DNA of 64,000 bases from Streptomyces dengpaensis (GTDB lineage: Bacteria > Actinomycetota > Actinomycetes > Streptomycetales > Streptomycetaceae). Below the pieces are notes generated by a model. The model ran no database searches and was not told where the DNA came from. It worked only from the letters and a program-made list of their open reading frames with translations. A program made the position numbers and the translations under genes. This document shows, piece by piece, positions 47,693-56,002 of the stretch (position 1 is its first letter; each line of letters begins with the position of its first letter). The DNA is taken from positions 3,658,001 through 3,722,000 of the forward strand of contig NZ_CP026652.1 of assembly GCF_002946835.1 (NCBI RefSeq), given 5' to 3'.

Positions 47693-49005
47693 CAGCCCCA
47701 ATTCCCGCCGCCGGGCAGCCGGTAGCCGTGCTGGACGAGGTCGTCCAGGCAGGCTATGGGCGCATGCGGGACGATCCGGCCGTCCGCGGCCTCGGCGAAC
47801 ACCTCGCTGGACAGCACGCGTCCGTCGACGCCGTTGACCTCGCGGACCGAGGTGACCATGCGCTGGAGGCTGCCGCCCGTCTGGTAGTTGTTGCGCCGCT
47901 GGATGAAGACGACGAAGTTCACCGCGCCCGCGACGAGCATCTGGCTGGCCTCGATGGGCAGCCGCTCGGACGCCTGGAGCGCGTACGTGGAAATACGGTT
48001 GAAGACCTCGCTGGAGCTGTTCGCGTGGATCGTGGACAGCGAGCCGTCGTTGCCCTGCGACATCGCGTTGAGCATGGTCACGATCTCGTCGCCGAGGACC
48101 TCACCGACGATGACGCGGGAGGGGTTCATCCGCAGGGAACGGCGGACGAGTTCGGCCATGGAAATGGCACCCTGGCCCTCGGAGTTGGGCAGCCGCTCCT
48201 CGAACGCCACCACGTTCGGGTGGAGGTCCGCGAAGGTGTCGAGCCCGAGTTCCAGGGCGCGCTCGACGGTGATGAGACGCTCGTGCGGCGGGATCTCGTT
48301 GGCGAGGGCACGCAGGAGGGTCGTCTTGCCGGCGTTGGTGGCGCCCGCGATCATGATGTTCTTACGGGCGCGGACCGCGCACGCGAGGAAGTGCGCGACC
48401 TCGGGCGTGATCGTCCCGTTGCCCACCAGGTCGGAGACGAAGACCTTGCCCATGCGGGCGCGACGGATGGACAGGGCGGGGCGACGCGTCACGTCCATGA
48501 CGGCGGAGAGCCGGGACCCGTCCGGAAGCCGCAGGTCGAGCTGGGGATTGGCGGAGTCGAAGGGCCGGGAGGAAAGCCCCGAGTACGCGCCGAGGACCTG
48601 GATCAGCTCGATGAGCTCTTCGTCGTTCTCGGCGACGGGATCGCCTTTGACCTCGCGCCCGTCGGCGTACCCGATGAAGACCTGGTCGTACCCGTTGATG
48701 TCGATGTTCTCGACTTCCGGGTTGTCGAGCAGCGGCTGCAGGCGCCCCACGCCGAAGAGGGCGGCGTGCACGGCGGCCGCGTACTGCTCCTCGGTCTCGG
48801 CGTCGAGGGGGGTGCGGCCGAGGTTGATCTCGGTACGGGCGTAGTCCTCGAGTATCTGGGCGATGACGGCGCGCGCGTAGTGCCGCTCGTCCTCCGAGGA
48901 CATCGGTGTGACGCCGCGGACCTGGTCCTCGCGGCGCTGCTCGGAGATCCGGTCACCGGCCTCCTGCCGGAACCGCTTGACCAACTGGTGGTCGACGGCG
49001 GTCAT
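47692..49005 (-). CDS. tadA: Tad pilus ATPase TadA/CpaF
   Basis: A 437-aa secretion ATPase of the VirB11/GspE superfamily that powers pilus assembly. Walker A is GATNAGKTTLLRALA (about 218-232). The Asp box follows as VERALELGLD, then EGQGAISMAELVRRSLRMNP and VGEVLGDE (Walker B), and the His box STIHANSS. The N-terminal domain begins about residue 40. ATG 49005 overlaps the cpaE stop (ATGA). Confidence 0.94.
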   Translation of the reverse strand: MTAVDHQLVKRFRQEAGDRISEQRREDQVRGVTPMSSEDERHYARAVIAQILEDYARTEINLGRTPLDAETEEQYAAAVHAALFGVGRLQPLLDNPEVENIDINGYDQVFIGYADGREVKGDPVAENDEELIELIQVLGAYSGLSSRPFDSANPQLDLRLPDGSRLSAVMDVTRRPALSIRRARMGKVFVSDLVGNGTITPEVAHFLACAVRARKNIMIAGATNAGKTTLLRALANEIPPHERLITVERALELGLDTFADLHPNVVAFEERLPNSEGQGAISMAELVRRSLRMNPSRVIVGEVLGDEIVTMLNAMSQGNDGSLSTIHANSSSEVFNRISTYALQASERLPIEASQMLVAGAVNFVVFIQRRNNYQTGGSLQRMVTSVREVNGVDGRVLSSEVFAEAADGRIVPHAPIACLDDLVQHGYRLPGGGNWG

Positions 49006-49871
49006 CGTCCGGCTCCGGCGGCGGGCTGACCATGCGTTCCATGGGGTGCGTGCGGTCCGGCCGCCGGTACGGCCCAGGCGGCGCCGTACTGCTGGTAGAG
49101 GTCCGCGGTGACCTTGCGGGCCGAGCGGATGAGCAGCGACTTGTCGAGTCGTCCGCGCTTGCGTCCGGCCAACTGGTCGGCGCCCGCGGGGTCGTCGGCG
49201 AGCGTGCCCACGACACGGGCACCTGTCTGCGCCGCCACGAGCATGTCGTTGACCTGGTGGACGAGCTTGGCGGAGTCGCTCGGGTCGGCGATGAGGATGA
49301 CGCCGATGAGGGGCGTGGCGAGGCTGGCGGCGCCCCGGGGGCCGCCGTGCAGCTTGGCGGCGAGGGCGGCGGCCCGGTCCCGTACGCGGGCGATGGCCTC
49401 GGGCTCGGTGCGGGAGATCAGCAGGACGAGGGCGGCCTGGGAGAACATCTCGACGGCCGGGGTGTCGCCGCTGATGCGCCCGCAGTCGGCGATGACGTCG
49501 GCGGGGGCGTGCGGGGAGTCGGCGAGCTGGGCGAAGGCCCGCCCGAGTGTGGGCCAGAGGCCCGCGAGCCCGGCGGCCTGCTCGGCGATACCGAGCCCGA
49601 CGAGGACTTCGAGCCCGCCGCTCAACGGCTGCACATGGTCCCAGAGTTGGTCCGGCACGAGACCGCGGCGGGCGGTCGCCGCTATCGACAGCATGCCGGT
49701 GTTCGGGTTCAGCGGACCGCCATGCGCCGCCGCACTCCGGTACACGAGGTCGCCGCCTGCGGGGTCCGTCTCGGCGAGCAGGACCCTACGGGGCCAGACC
49801 GCCGACAGGGCCACCGCGGCGGTGGTGACGCCGGGGGAACCCTTGTCAGCGGCGAGGGCGATGAGCGCCAT
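49002..49871 (-). CDS. CpaE-like MinD/ParA-family protein
   Basis: A 289-aa SIMIBI ATPase-fold protein of the Tad cluster. The N-terminal ALAADKGSPGVTTAAVAL is a deviant Walker A that keeps the signature Lys and the TT pair but lacks the C-terminal Lys of GKT/S. AETDPAGGDL is the Walker A' region and VIADCGR corresponds to Walker B. The C-terminus is Pro/His/Gly-rich. CpaE proteins position pilus machinery; whether this one hydrolyses ATP is uncertain. It is ATGA-coupled to tadA. Confidence 0.83.
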   Translation of the reverse strand: MALIALAADKGSPGVTTAAVALSAVWPRRVLLAETDPAGGDLVYRSAAAHGGPLNPNTGMLSIAATARRGLVPDQLWDHVQPLSGGLEVLVGLGIAEQAAGLAGLWPTLGRAFAQLADSPHAPADVIADCGRISGDTPAVEMFSQAALVLLISRTEPEAIARVRDRAAALAAKLHGGPRGAASLATPLIGVILIADPSDSAKLVHQVNDMLVAAQTGARVVGTLADDPAGADQLAGRKRGRLDKSLLIRSARKVTADLYQQYGAAWAVPAAGPHAPHGTHGQPAAGAGR

Positions 49872-49891
49872 TTCTGTTTACTCACTCGCCT

Positions 49892-50611
49892 TTAGTTGCC
49901 GGGGACGAGAACGAGGGCGACTTCACCGGCCGAGGATGCCTCGGAGACAGCGGCCGCGTCGCCGCTGTCCACCGTGAGGTTGACGGGCAGGCTGGTGCTG
50001 CTGATCGTGCTGTCCTTCTCGTCCTTCACGAAGCTCACCAACGCCCTGTCGACGATCAGGGTGTTGCTGTCGCTCGAGGAGCTCGAAGAGCTCGACGAAC
50101 CGCTGCTGCTGGAGCCGCTGTCGCCGCCGACGCGGTACACGGCCACGGAGTCGCCCGCCTTGAGGCCTACGGGGTACTGGCCCTCCTTGAGGGAGAGTCC
50201 GACGTTGGCCTTGCCCGCCGGGAGAGTGGCGGTCTTGGCGAACATCTGGCCCATGACGACAGTGTCTTTGTAGATCGTGGTCTTGGCCTTGAGGGTCTTG
50301 AGGGTGCCCAGCTGTGACCACTTGATGTAGTTGACGCCGGCGTCGTCGGCGACCATCACGGAGGTCACGTGGTCACCCACCGACTCACCTGCCTGGATGT
50401 CACTCGTCACCTGCACGACCTCGACACGGTCCCCGGCACGCAGCACCAGCATGGTCGCGCCCAGCGCACCGACGAGGATCAGGAGCACCGCCAGAGCGGC
50501 CAGCGCGGGTTTGCGCTCGCGAGGCGGCGTGGGAAGACGCTCACCCATCGCCGGCTGAACCGACGCGGCGGAACGGGGGTTGCCCGCCCCCGTACGCTCT
50601 TGGATCTTCAC
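49892..50611 (-). CDS. CpaB/SAF-domain pilus protein
   Basis: A 239-aa membrane-anchored protein and first gene of the Tad operon. One helix at about 35-57 (ALAALAVLLILVGALGATML) is followed by a SAF domain (VQVTSDIQAGESVGDHVTSV, then YKDTVVMGQMFAKT). A Ser-tract of about 14 residues lies near 170-184, then a C-terminal domain. CpaB/RcpC proteins stabilise the pilus secretin or wall passage; Gram-positive versions may contact peptidoglycan. It ends 20 bases before cpaE. Confidence 0.82.
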   Translation of the reverse strand: MKIQERTGAGNPRSAASVQPAMGERLPTPPRERKPALAALAVLLILVGALGATMLVLRAGDRVEVVQVTSDIQAGESVGDHVTSVMVADDAGVNYIKWSQLGTLKTLKAKTTIYKDTVVMGQMFAKTATLPAGKANVGLSLKEGQYPVGLKAGDSVAVYRVGGDSGSSSSGSSSSSSSSSDSNTLIVDRALVSFVKDEKDSTISSTSLPVNLTVDSGDAAAVSEASSAGEVALVLVPGN

Positions 50612-51070
50612 GCAACCGCTCCCCGTACACCCAAGAAGATTTCTGCCAATTCACAGGCCAATTGGGACACTCCACCCCGGTCCACCCGTACCGCCCGACC
50701 TGGCCAAATAGCCAGCGCTGAAGCGAGTGTCAAGCCATGGCACCGTATCAGCCGCACATAAGCCCCTCAAGGCGCGTTAAGGATCGTGAACCTCACGGTG
50801 CCCGACGTTATCCACGCGCAACGAGCGGTGAGCGGTTCCCGGTTGGGGGTGTGGATCCGGGGTGCGGGGCTGCTGTGCGGGCGCGAATCCGGCAGGGGGG
50901 CTGACCTCGGGGGTGGCCACGGGGTGGGCACGAGGCCTGCACGAAGTGCTCACCAGCGAGGATCAGGCGGGGTGATCTTTCAGCCGCGAGGGTGACGGGG
51001 CCGGCGCGACGACGGGGTCAGTCGCACGGCAGAAACCCCCAACTCTTGCTGCTGCCGTGCGGGCACCCGC
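50612..51070. other. Intergenic region upstream of the Tad operon
   Basis: The Tad operon promoter should lie here on the minus strand. I see no gene, no strong hairpin and no clear operator. The stretch 50810-51000 is G-rich. Confidence 0.4.
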
Positions 51071-51538
51071 TCAGGAACGGCGTCCGCGCAGGGCCCGCCA
51101 GGCGTCACCGGCCGCGTCCGCGGTCCGTAGCCACCAGCCCAGCACGGTGTTCCGCAGTGTGGCCAGCAGCCACCGCCACTTGAACCACGGCGGGAGCTTC
51201 CGGAACGGCACGAACGTCAGCGTGTCGTTGATGGCGTCCTCGGCGAAGCCGCCGGGGGCCTCGGCGCGCAGCGCGGCGTACAGCTCCGGCGTCAGCTCAC
51301 CGTTGAGCCGCGCCGCCGTGCCCGCCGCGGTGAACGCGAACTGCCGCTGAGTGGCGTCCGGCAGCCGCATCGCCCGGACGATCCGAGGCGACGCCTCGGC
51401 CAGCGGGCATGTGAAGGCAAGCCCGATCACCGCCGTGCCGAGGTGACGCTCGCCGCGCTCGAACGCGGCATCCACCGCGGCGGGGTCGTCGATGCCCAAC
51501 AGGCCCTCGCCGCTTGCCCAGTCGTATTCGGACGTCAT
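51071..51538 (-). CDS. Uncharacterised 155-aa protein, possible T7SS immunity protein
   Basis: Not recognised. It is a soluble, mostly helical protein: an acidic N-terminus (TSEYDWASGEGLLGIDDPAA), a predicted helical middle, and a basic Trp-rich C-terminus (PPWFKWRWLLATLRNTVLGW, about 115-135). ATG 51538 overlaps the stop of a 24-codon ORF that resembles a T7SS export-signal segment. That coupling, and the T7SS-type gene just upstream, suggest the place of an immunity protein behind a lost toxin. This is inference from position only. Confidence 0.6.
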   Translation of the reverse strand: MTSEYDWASGEGLLGIDDPAAVDAAFERGERHLGTAVIGLAFTCPLAEASPRIVRAMRLPDATQRQFAFTAAGTAARLNGELTPELYAALRAEAPGGFAEDAINDTLTFVPFRKLPPWFKWRWLLATLRNTVLGWWLRTADAAGDAWRALRGRRS

Positions 51539-51609
51539 ACCCGGTCTTCGCCCGGGTCCTTGTCCAGGTCCAGGACATGCCAGTCCTTCGGCCGATACCC
51601 CGCCACCAC
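51535..51609 (-). CDS. Tiny ORF resembling a T7SS export-signal segment
   Basis: A 24-aa frame, VVAGYRPKDWHVLDLDKDPG and four more residues, starts at GTG 51609 with GGGGG about six bases upstream. It stops with TGA overlapping the ATG of the next gene. From memory, the motif RPKDWxxLDLDxDPtpGDP starts large T7SS-secreted polymorphic toxins in Streptomyces. Here it breaks off where the toxin body should begin, so it may be the two fused ends of a deleted effector, or a leader ORF for translational coupling. Confidence 0.45.
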   Translation of the reverse strand: MVAGYRPKDWHVLDLDKDPGEDRV

Positions 51610-51696
51610 GCAACCCCCGTCACGTTCGACTCACCAATAACCGTACGCATGAGCGAAGTCACTGGATACGCGCGAACCGCGGGAAGGAGGTTCGGG

Positions 51697-52344
51697 CTAC
51701 TCCGCGAAGCGGAACGTCGACGTGATCGCGTCGAAGATGTCGAAGAACGAGTCGGCGAGGTCGAGGACTTGGCTGCTGCCGGCAATCAGGGCGACCTTGC
51801 CCTCCTGGCCCGGGACGGGGATGAACGTTTGCATGAGCACGGCGCGGATGGTGCGGTTCAGGGAGTCGTCGGGTACGGGGATGTCCTCGATGCCGTACGT
51901 GCGCGCGGCGGGGCCGACGCCGGGGATGTCGACGGTGGTGACCTTGCGCCAGGCGTCGCCCTCCTTCTTGGCCTCGCGTACGGCGAGCTGGCTCGCGATG
52001 GTCTGCGGGTCGGTGGAGAGGGGCTCGCCGGACTGGGTGCGGCCGCCGACGATCGAGACGGTGACCGAGCCGGTGATCGGGGTGTCGCCGCCGAAACTCT
52101 CCGCCATGCAGCCGCAGTACAGGGCGCCGGACTTCCAGGCGTCGGCCGCCGACTTCTGCAGGAAGGCGGCGTACGTGTCGCGGTACTTGGCCAACTCCGG
52201 GCGCTGCTGCACCCGTTCGTTGACCATGCGCCGGATGGAGTCGTCACGCGACTCGGGCCGTACGTCGAACTCCCACCACGACTCCGGCACCTTGATCCGG
52301 AAGCCGCCGCGCTCGATGGTGAGCGTCTCCATGTAGCGGGCCAT
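51697..52344 (-). CDS. T7SS-associated hypothetical protein, full-length paralogue
   Basis: A 215-aa soluble protein of unknown function, without signal peptide or membrane helix. It has a beta-rich N-terminus (TLTIERGGFRIKVPESWWEF), a helical middle (DSIRRMVNERVQQRPELAKY) and a conserved C-terminal part (GCMAESF, STDPQTIASQL, VTTVDIPGVG, DAITSTFRF). GGGGGA lies before ATG 52344. Its shortened paralogue at 42983-43564 stands next to a WxxG protein, and this copy stands before a T7SS-signal-like ORF. Both contexts support a role in T7SS effector handling, for example as a chaperone. Confidence 0.7.
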   Translation of the reverse strand: MARYMETLTIERGGFRIKVPESWWEFDVRPESRDDSIRRMVNERVQQRPELAKYRDTYAAFLQKSAADAWKSGALYCGCMAESFGGDTPITGSVTVSIVGGRTQSGEPLSTDPQTIASQLAVREAKKEGDAWRKVTTVDIPGVGPAARTYGIEDIPVPDDSLNRTIRAVLMQTFIPVPGQEGKVALIAGSSQVLDLADSFFDIFDAITSTFRFAE

Positions 52345-52767
52345 GGTGTGTCCCCCGTTCGACCTCTGTCCGGTCCTCTGTTCGGCTCGGGTCAGCCTAC
52401 GAGGTGGGGGTCGAGGTGGCGCCCAGGTGGTTCACCTCTCACCGGTGTTGATGAAACTGCTGGAGGAGTCGGAATCGGGGCCTGTCAGCGAGTGCAGTCA
52501 GCGTTCGTGTGCCTGGGGCCAGGCCGTGCCCTGCCACAGCAGGTCCTGCCGCAACAGCAGCTTGGACAGCCGATGCCGCGCCCGCATCAGGTCCCCGCGT
52601 TCATCCTCGCAGGCCCTCATCAGGTCCCGGGCGGCCTCGTCGACGACAACCCGGGTTGCTGTACGGGCTATGACCAGGATCACAGCGCCGCCGGGAAGGC
52701 CGGGAATACATGCGGCGTCATGTTGTTTGGATTACATGCGAAGTCATATATCAGCAAGGAGTGCAGC
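52345..52767. other. Intergenic region containing a transposase relic
   Basis: Between two divergent genes lies the IS110 relic (52498-52683). The promoter of the monooxygenase operon should lie in 52690-52760, which is AT-rich for this genome (TTGTTTGGATTACATGCG region near 52722). I see no terminal inverted repeats of an insertion sequence. Confidence 0.45.
52498..52683 (-). pseudogene. IS110-family transposase relic
   Basis: The frame encodes TATRVVVDEAARDLMRACED, then ERGDLMRARHRLSKLLLRQD, and ends GTAWPQAHER before a stop. In IS110/IS1111-type transposases the same segment (AARDLVRARED, RGDLMRARHRLSKLLLR, TAWTGAHERWL) lies between the N-terminal DEDD domain and the serine-containing C-terminal domain. 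Only about 60 codons remain, with both flanking domains gone, so it is an inactive fragment. Confidence 0.85.
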
Positions 52768-53955
52768 ATGCAGTTCGGCATCTTCGGTGTGGGCGACATC
52801 TCGCCGGACCCGACGACGGGTTACACCCAGAGCGAGGCAGAGCGCATCAGCAACCTGATCAAGATCGCCCAACGGGCCGACGAGGTGGGCCTCGACGTCT
52901 TCGCGCTGGGTGAGCACCACAATCCACCGTTCGTGATGTCCTCGCCGCCGGCCCTGCTCGCTCATATCGCGGCGCTGACGGAGCGGATCATCCTGAGCAC
53001 CGCGGTGACTCTGATCACGACCAATGACCCGGTGAAGATCGCCGAGGACTATGCGATGGTGCAGCATGTCGCCAAGGGGCGGCTGGACCTGATGCTCGGA
53101 CGCGGAAACACCGTCCCCGTGTACCCGTGGTTCGGCAAGGACATCCGCGAGGGCGTCGCACTCTCCCTGGAGAACTACAACCTGCTCCACCGGCTGTGGC
53201 GTGAGGACGTGGTCGACTGGGAAGGGAAGTTCCGCACCCCGCTGCAGGGCTTCACCTCCACCCCGCGCCCGCTGGACGACGTCCCGCCGTTCGTGTGGCA
53301 CGGCTCGATCCGCACCCCGGAGACCGCCGAGCAGGCCGCGTATTACGGCAACGGGTTCTTCGCCAACCACATCCTGGCGCCGAACTTCCACTTCAAGCCG
53401 CTCGTCGACCTCTACCGGCAGCGGTTCGAGCACTACGGCCACGGCACTGCCGAGCAGGCCATCGTCGGGTTGGGCGGCCAGGGGTTCATCGCCAAGCGCT
53501 CGCAGGACGCGATCAACACCTTCCGGCCCTACTTCGAGAACTACCCGGCCTTCCGCGGCTCCAAGCTCGAGGACTTCATGGCCAACACGCCGCTGACGGT
53601 GGGCAGTCCACAGGAGGTCATCGAGAAGGTGCTCACCTTCCAGGAGGGATTCGGTGACTACCAGCGCCAGCTCTTCGCCGTCGACGCAATGGGCCTCCCG
53701 CTCGACATGGCCCTGGAACAGGTCGAGTTGTTGGGCACCGAGGTGGTCCCGGTACTGCGCAAGGAAATGGAGGCGCGCCGCAAGCCCGGCGTGCCGGACG
53801 CACCGACGCACGCTTCGCTGGTCAAGGCGAAGTACGGTGACGCTGAACCGCGCCGGCTGCGGCCGAACCCCAACCGGGGCGACAACCTCTCGGGCACCTC
53901 GCCGTACCAGGACAGCGACCCGAAGGACGCCGCCAGTTTCCCGACGGTACTGTGA
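52768..53955 (+). CDS. Luciferase-like flavin-dependent monooxygenase
   Basis: A 395-aa LLM-class oxidoreductase, TIM-barrel fold. FGIFGVGDISPDPTTG, DVFALGEHHNPPFVMSSPPA, LTERIILSTAVTLITTNDPV and GRLDLMLGRGN are family segments. The C-terminal ~50 residues (after PDAPTHASLV) form an extension seen in the CE1758-type group. CAAGGAG precedes ATG 52768. It heads an operon with a MarR regulator and an FMN reductase that should supply reduced FMN, making a two-component monooxygenase. The substrate is unknown. Confidence 0.9.
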   Translation: MQFGIFGVGDISPDPTTGYTQSEAERISNLIKIAQRADEVGLDVFALGEHHNPPFVMSSPPALLAHIAALTERIILSTAVTLITTNDPVKIAEDYAMVQHVAKGRLDLMLGRGNTVPVYPWFGKDIREGVALSLENYNLLHRLWREDVVDWEGKFRTPLQGFTSTPRPLDDVPPFVWHGSIRTPETAEQAAYYGNGFFANHILAPNFHFKPLVDLYRQRFEHYGHGTAEQAIVGLGGQGFIAKRSQDAINTFRPYFENYPAFRGSKLEDFMANTPLTVGSPQEVIEKVLTFQEGFGDYQRQLFAVDAMGLPLDMALEQVELLGTEVVPVLRKEMEARRKPGVPDAPTHASLVKAKYGDAEPRRLRPNPNRGDNLSGTSPYQDSDPKDAASFPTVL

Positions 53956-54446
53956 TGGCGCCGGCCAGGGGCTTGACCAGGTTGGCGAACGAGGCCTGGG
54001 AAGCGATGTTCAGGGCGCAGGCGACACTGGCGCGCGAGTTCGAGTTCGACGGCGATTGGGGCGACTTCCCGCCCCGGGAGTATGGCGTGCTCTATGCCCT
54101 CGCCGACGTCGAGGACGGTTTGCGTATCACCGACCTGATCGACGACGTCCTGTTGACTCAGGCGGGGGTCTCCCGACTGGTGGCGCGGCTGGAGAAGCGC
54201 GGCCTCGTCGAGCGTCTCCCGGATCCCGACGATGGCCGCGCCTGCCGCATCGTCCTGACCAGTGAGGGACGCGATGTCCAGCGGCGCCTCGGTCGCGCGC
54301 ACGCGCGACACGTCGCGAGGGCGATGACCCGCGCGCTCACCGCGTCACAACTGGAAACGTTGCGCGACCTGGGAAAGGCACTGGTCGCCGCAGCTCCCTC
54401 GGCAACCTCGCAGCACTCCGCGTCGGATACAAGGAACACCGCGTGA
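53955..54446 (+). CDS. MarR-family transcriptional regulator
   Basis: A 163-aa winged-helix repressor, probably of its own operon. YGVLYALADVEDGLRITDLI, LLTQAGVSRLVARLEKRGLV (recognition helix) and PDDGRACRIVLTSEGRDVQ (wing) are typical. ATG 53955 shares its A with the stop of the monooxygenase gene (TGATG); GTG 53952 is an alternative. Being inside the operon suggests autoregulation in response to the monooxygenase substrate. Confidence 0.9.
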   Translation: MAPARGLTRLANEAWEAMFRAQATLAREFEFDGDWGDFPPREYGVLYALADVEDGLRITDLIDDVLLTQAGVSRLVARLEKRGLVERLPDPDDGRACRIVLTSEGRDVQRRLGRAHARHVARAMTRALTASQLETLRDLGKALVAAAPSATSQHSASDTRNTA

Positions 54447-55174
54447 ACAACGTGCCCATCGCCCCCCGACAAGTTCTCACCATCACGGTCGTCAATGCCG
54501 GCGTGAGTGATCCGTCCTCGACCCGGCTGCTGGCTGACCGGATCGCCCAGAAGAGCATTGACGCCCTGCGCGACATGGGCATTGCCGCGACCGTGCGCTC
54601 GATCGATCTGGGACCTCTCGCCGTTGAGATCGCACGGTCGATCGTCTCGGGTATGCCCGACTCGAAGGTGCAGGACGCCATCGCACAGCTCGCCGAGTCG
54701 GAGGCGATCATCGCCGCTGCTCCGGTCTACAAGGCGGGGATCAGCGGCCTGTTCAAGTCGTTTGCCGACCTGATCGACAACGACCTGCTCATCGCCAAAC
54801 CGGTCATCCTCGCCGCCACCGGCGGCTCGGCCAGGCACAGCATGGTCGTCGACGACCACCTCCGACCGCTGTTCGCGTTCCTACGGACGATCCCGATGCC
54901 GACCTCCCTTTACGCCGCACCGGAGGACTGGGGCTCGGCCGATCTCGGCAAGCGCATAGCCCGCGCGACCGGCGAACTCGCCGCCGTCCTGCGCAGCGGC
55001 GCCGGCCGCGAAATCGCCGACGGCAACTGGGCGGGCTACCAACACACGTTCGGCGGCAACGCCACCCGCGCCGAACGCGGCATCGAAAACGTCGACTTCG
55101 ACACCGATCTCATGCGTCTGGCCACCGGTGGAACCGCACAACCCCCGTCCGGTGTTCGGGCCGATGTACGCTGA
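54443..55174 (+). CDS. NAD(P)H-dependent FMN reductase
   Basis: A 243-aa flavodoxin-like reductase. The N-terminal TITVVNAGVSDPSSTRLLAD and ESEAIIAAAPVYKAGISGLF are the FMN-binding loops; ILAATGGSARHSMVVDDHLR is the third. It should deliver FMNH2 to the luciferase-like enzyme two genes upstream (CE1759-type reductase with CE1758-type monooxygenase). GTG 54443 overlaps the marR stop (GTGA). No terminator is obvious behind it. Confidence 0.9.
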   Translation: MNNVPIAPRQVLTITVVNAGVSDPSSTRLLADRIAQKSIDALRDMGIAATVRSIDLGPLAVEIARSIVSGMPDSKVQDAIAQLAESEAIIAAAPVYKAGISGLFKSFADLIDNDLLIAKPVILAATGGSARHSMVVDDHLRPLFAFLRTIPMPTSLYAAPEDWGSADLGKRIARATGELAAVLRSGAGREIADGNWAGYQHTFGGNATRAERGIENVDFDTDLMRLATGGTAQPPSGVRADVR

Positions 55175-55822
55175 CGCACTCGCTCGGGCTGGGGGAGCAG
55201 CGGGGCCCGAGGAGATATCACGGGGCCACCACGTTCTGGTACACGCGTCGCGTACCCGTCTTCCGTGACGGTGAGTTCGAGCCCGAGGTCGCCGGCCGTG
55301 AGATCGTCGCCAAGGTCGCCGCCGATTTCGGACCGTCTCAGTCCACCGTCGGCTCCAACCGCTCCGGCCGTCAGGCGGTCAACAGCCTGTTGCGGCAGTG
55401 GAACGCTGCTTCGAACGGTCCGCCGAGCGGCTCAGGTTCCGCGGCAGGTGCATACGCAGGGGGGACCTCGAAGACGTGACCCGCCCCGTCGCCACTCCCG
55501 GCCGCAGGGCGTTCGCGATCGCCATGCGGCCGGGCATTCGACACAGCCGCCTACCTGGTCGGTGCTCCTGGCTCCGGCACGCCGCCACGAAGATCGAGCG
55601 GGCTCAGCGCTGATCGCGGCCACCCGACGCACATGAAGTGAACCGTGTTCGGGCGAAGTTGGCGCCATCGACGACTTCGCCAGAAGCCTCCGGATCAGAG
55701 ATAAGGCGTGACGGAGCGAGTTGACCGGCGTTCCGAGCGGCCGGCCTTGTATGTGCCTCGGGGCCGAACGAGCAGCCGCTCGGCCCCGGAGAACTACTCT
55801 GCGAGGTAGGGACGCTGCCCCG
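55175..55822. other. Region of gene fragments
   Basis: A plus-strand frame, open from about 55165 to TGA 55479 but without a good start, reads GATTFWYTRRVPVFRDGEFE, then AGREIVAKVAADFGPSQSTV and SGRQAVNSLLRQWN. Its codon use looks coding, so it is probably part of a broken gene; I do not recognise the family. The rest, to 55822, shows no convincing gene. It lies in the region right of the IS110 relic. Confidence 0.45.
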
Positions 55823-56002
55823 TCACGGAGCCCAGCGGCCGTTGGGTTGACGGTGATCGTGAGGCTGCTGGCGTTTACCAGCCGGTTGGTCCTTCGCTTG
55901 CCGGGCCGCCGTCTGGGGGATCTGCGTGTGGTAGTAGAGCAGCTTGCCCTGTCCACGCGCCCCCAGGCCGTGGTGGCCCTTCACCGGTGAGTTCTTACGC
56001 AT
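55823..56002 (-). CDS. Small basic protein, 59 aa
   Basis: A frame from ATG 56002 with GAGGAG seven bases upstream encodes MRKNSPVKGHHGLGARGQGK, then LLYYHTQIPQTAARQAKDQP and a polar Gln/His/Arg tail. The first 35 codons have the strong GC3 bias of real genes. It has no membrane helix. Lys, Arg, His and Gln dominate, so it may bind nucleic acid. Unrecognised; the call rests on the ribosome binding site and codon use. Confidence 0.55.
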   Translation of the reverse strand: MRKNSPVKGHHGLGARGQGKLLYYHTQIPQTAARQAKDQPAGKRQQPHDHRQPNGRWAP

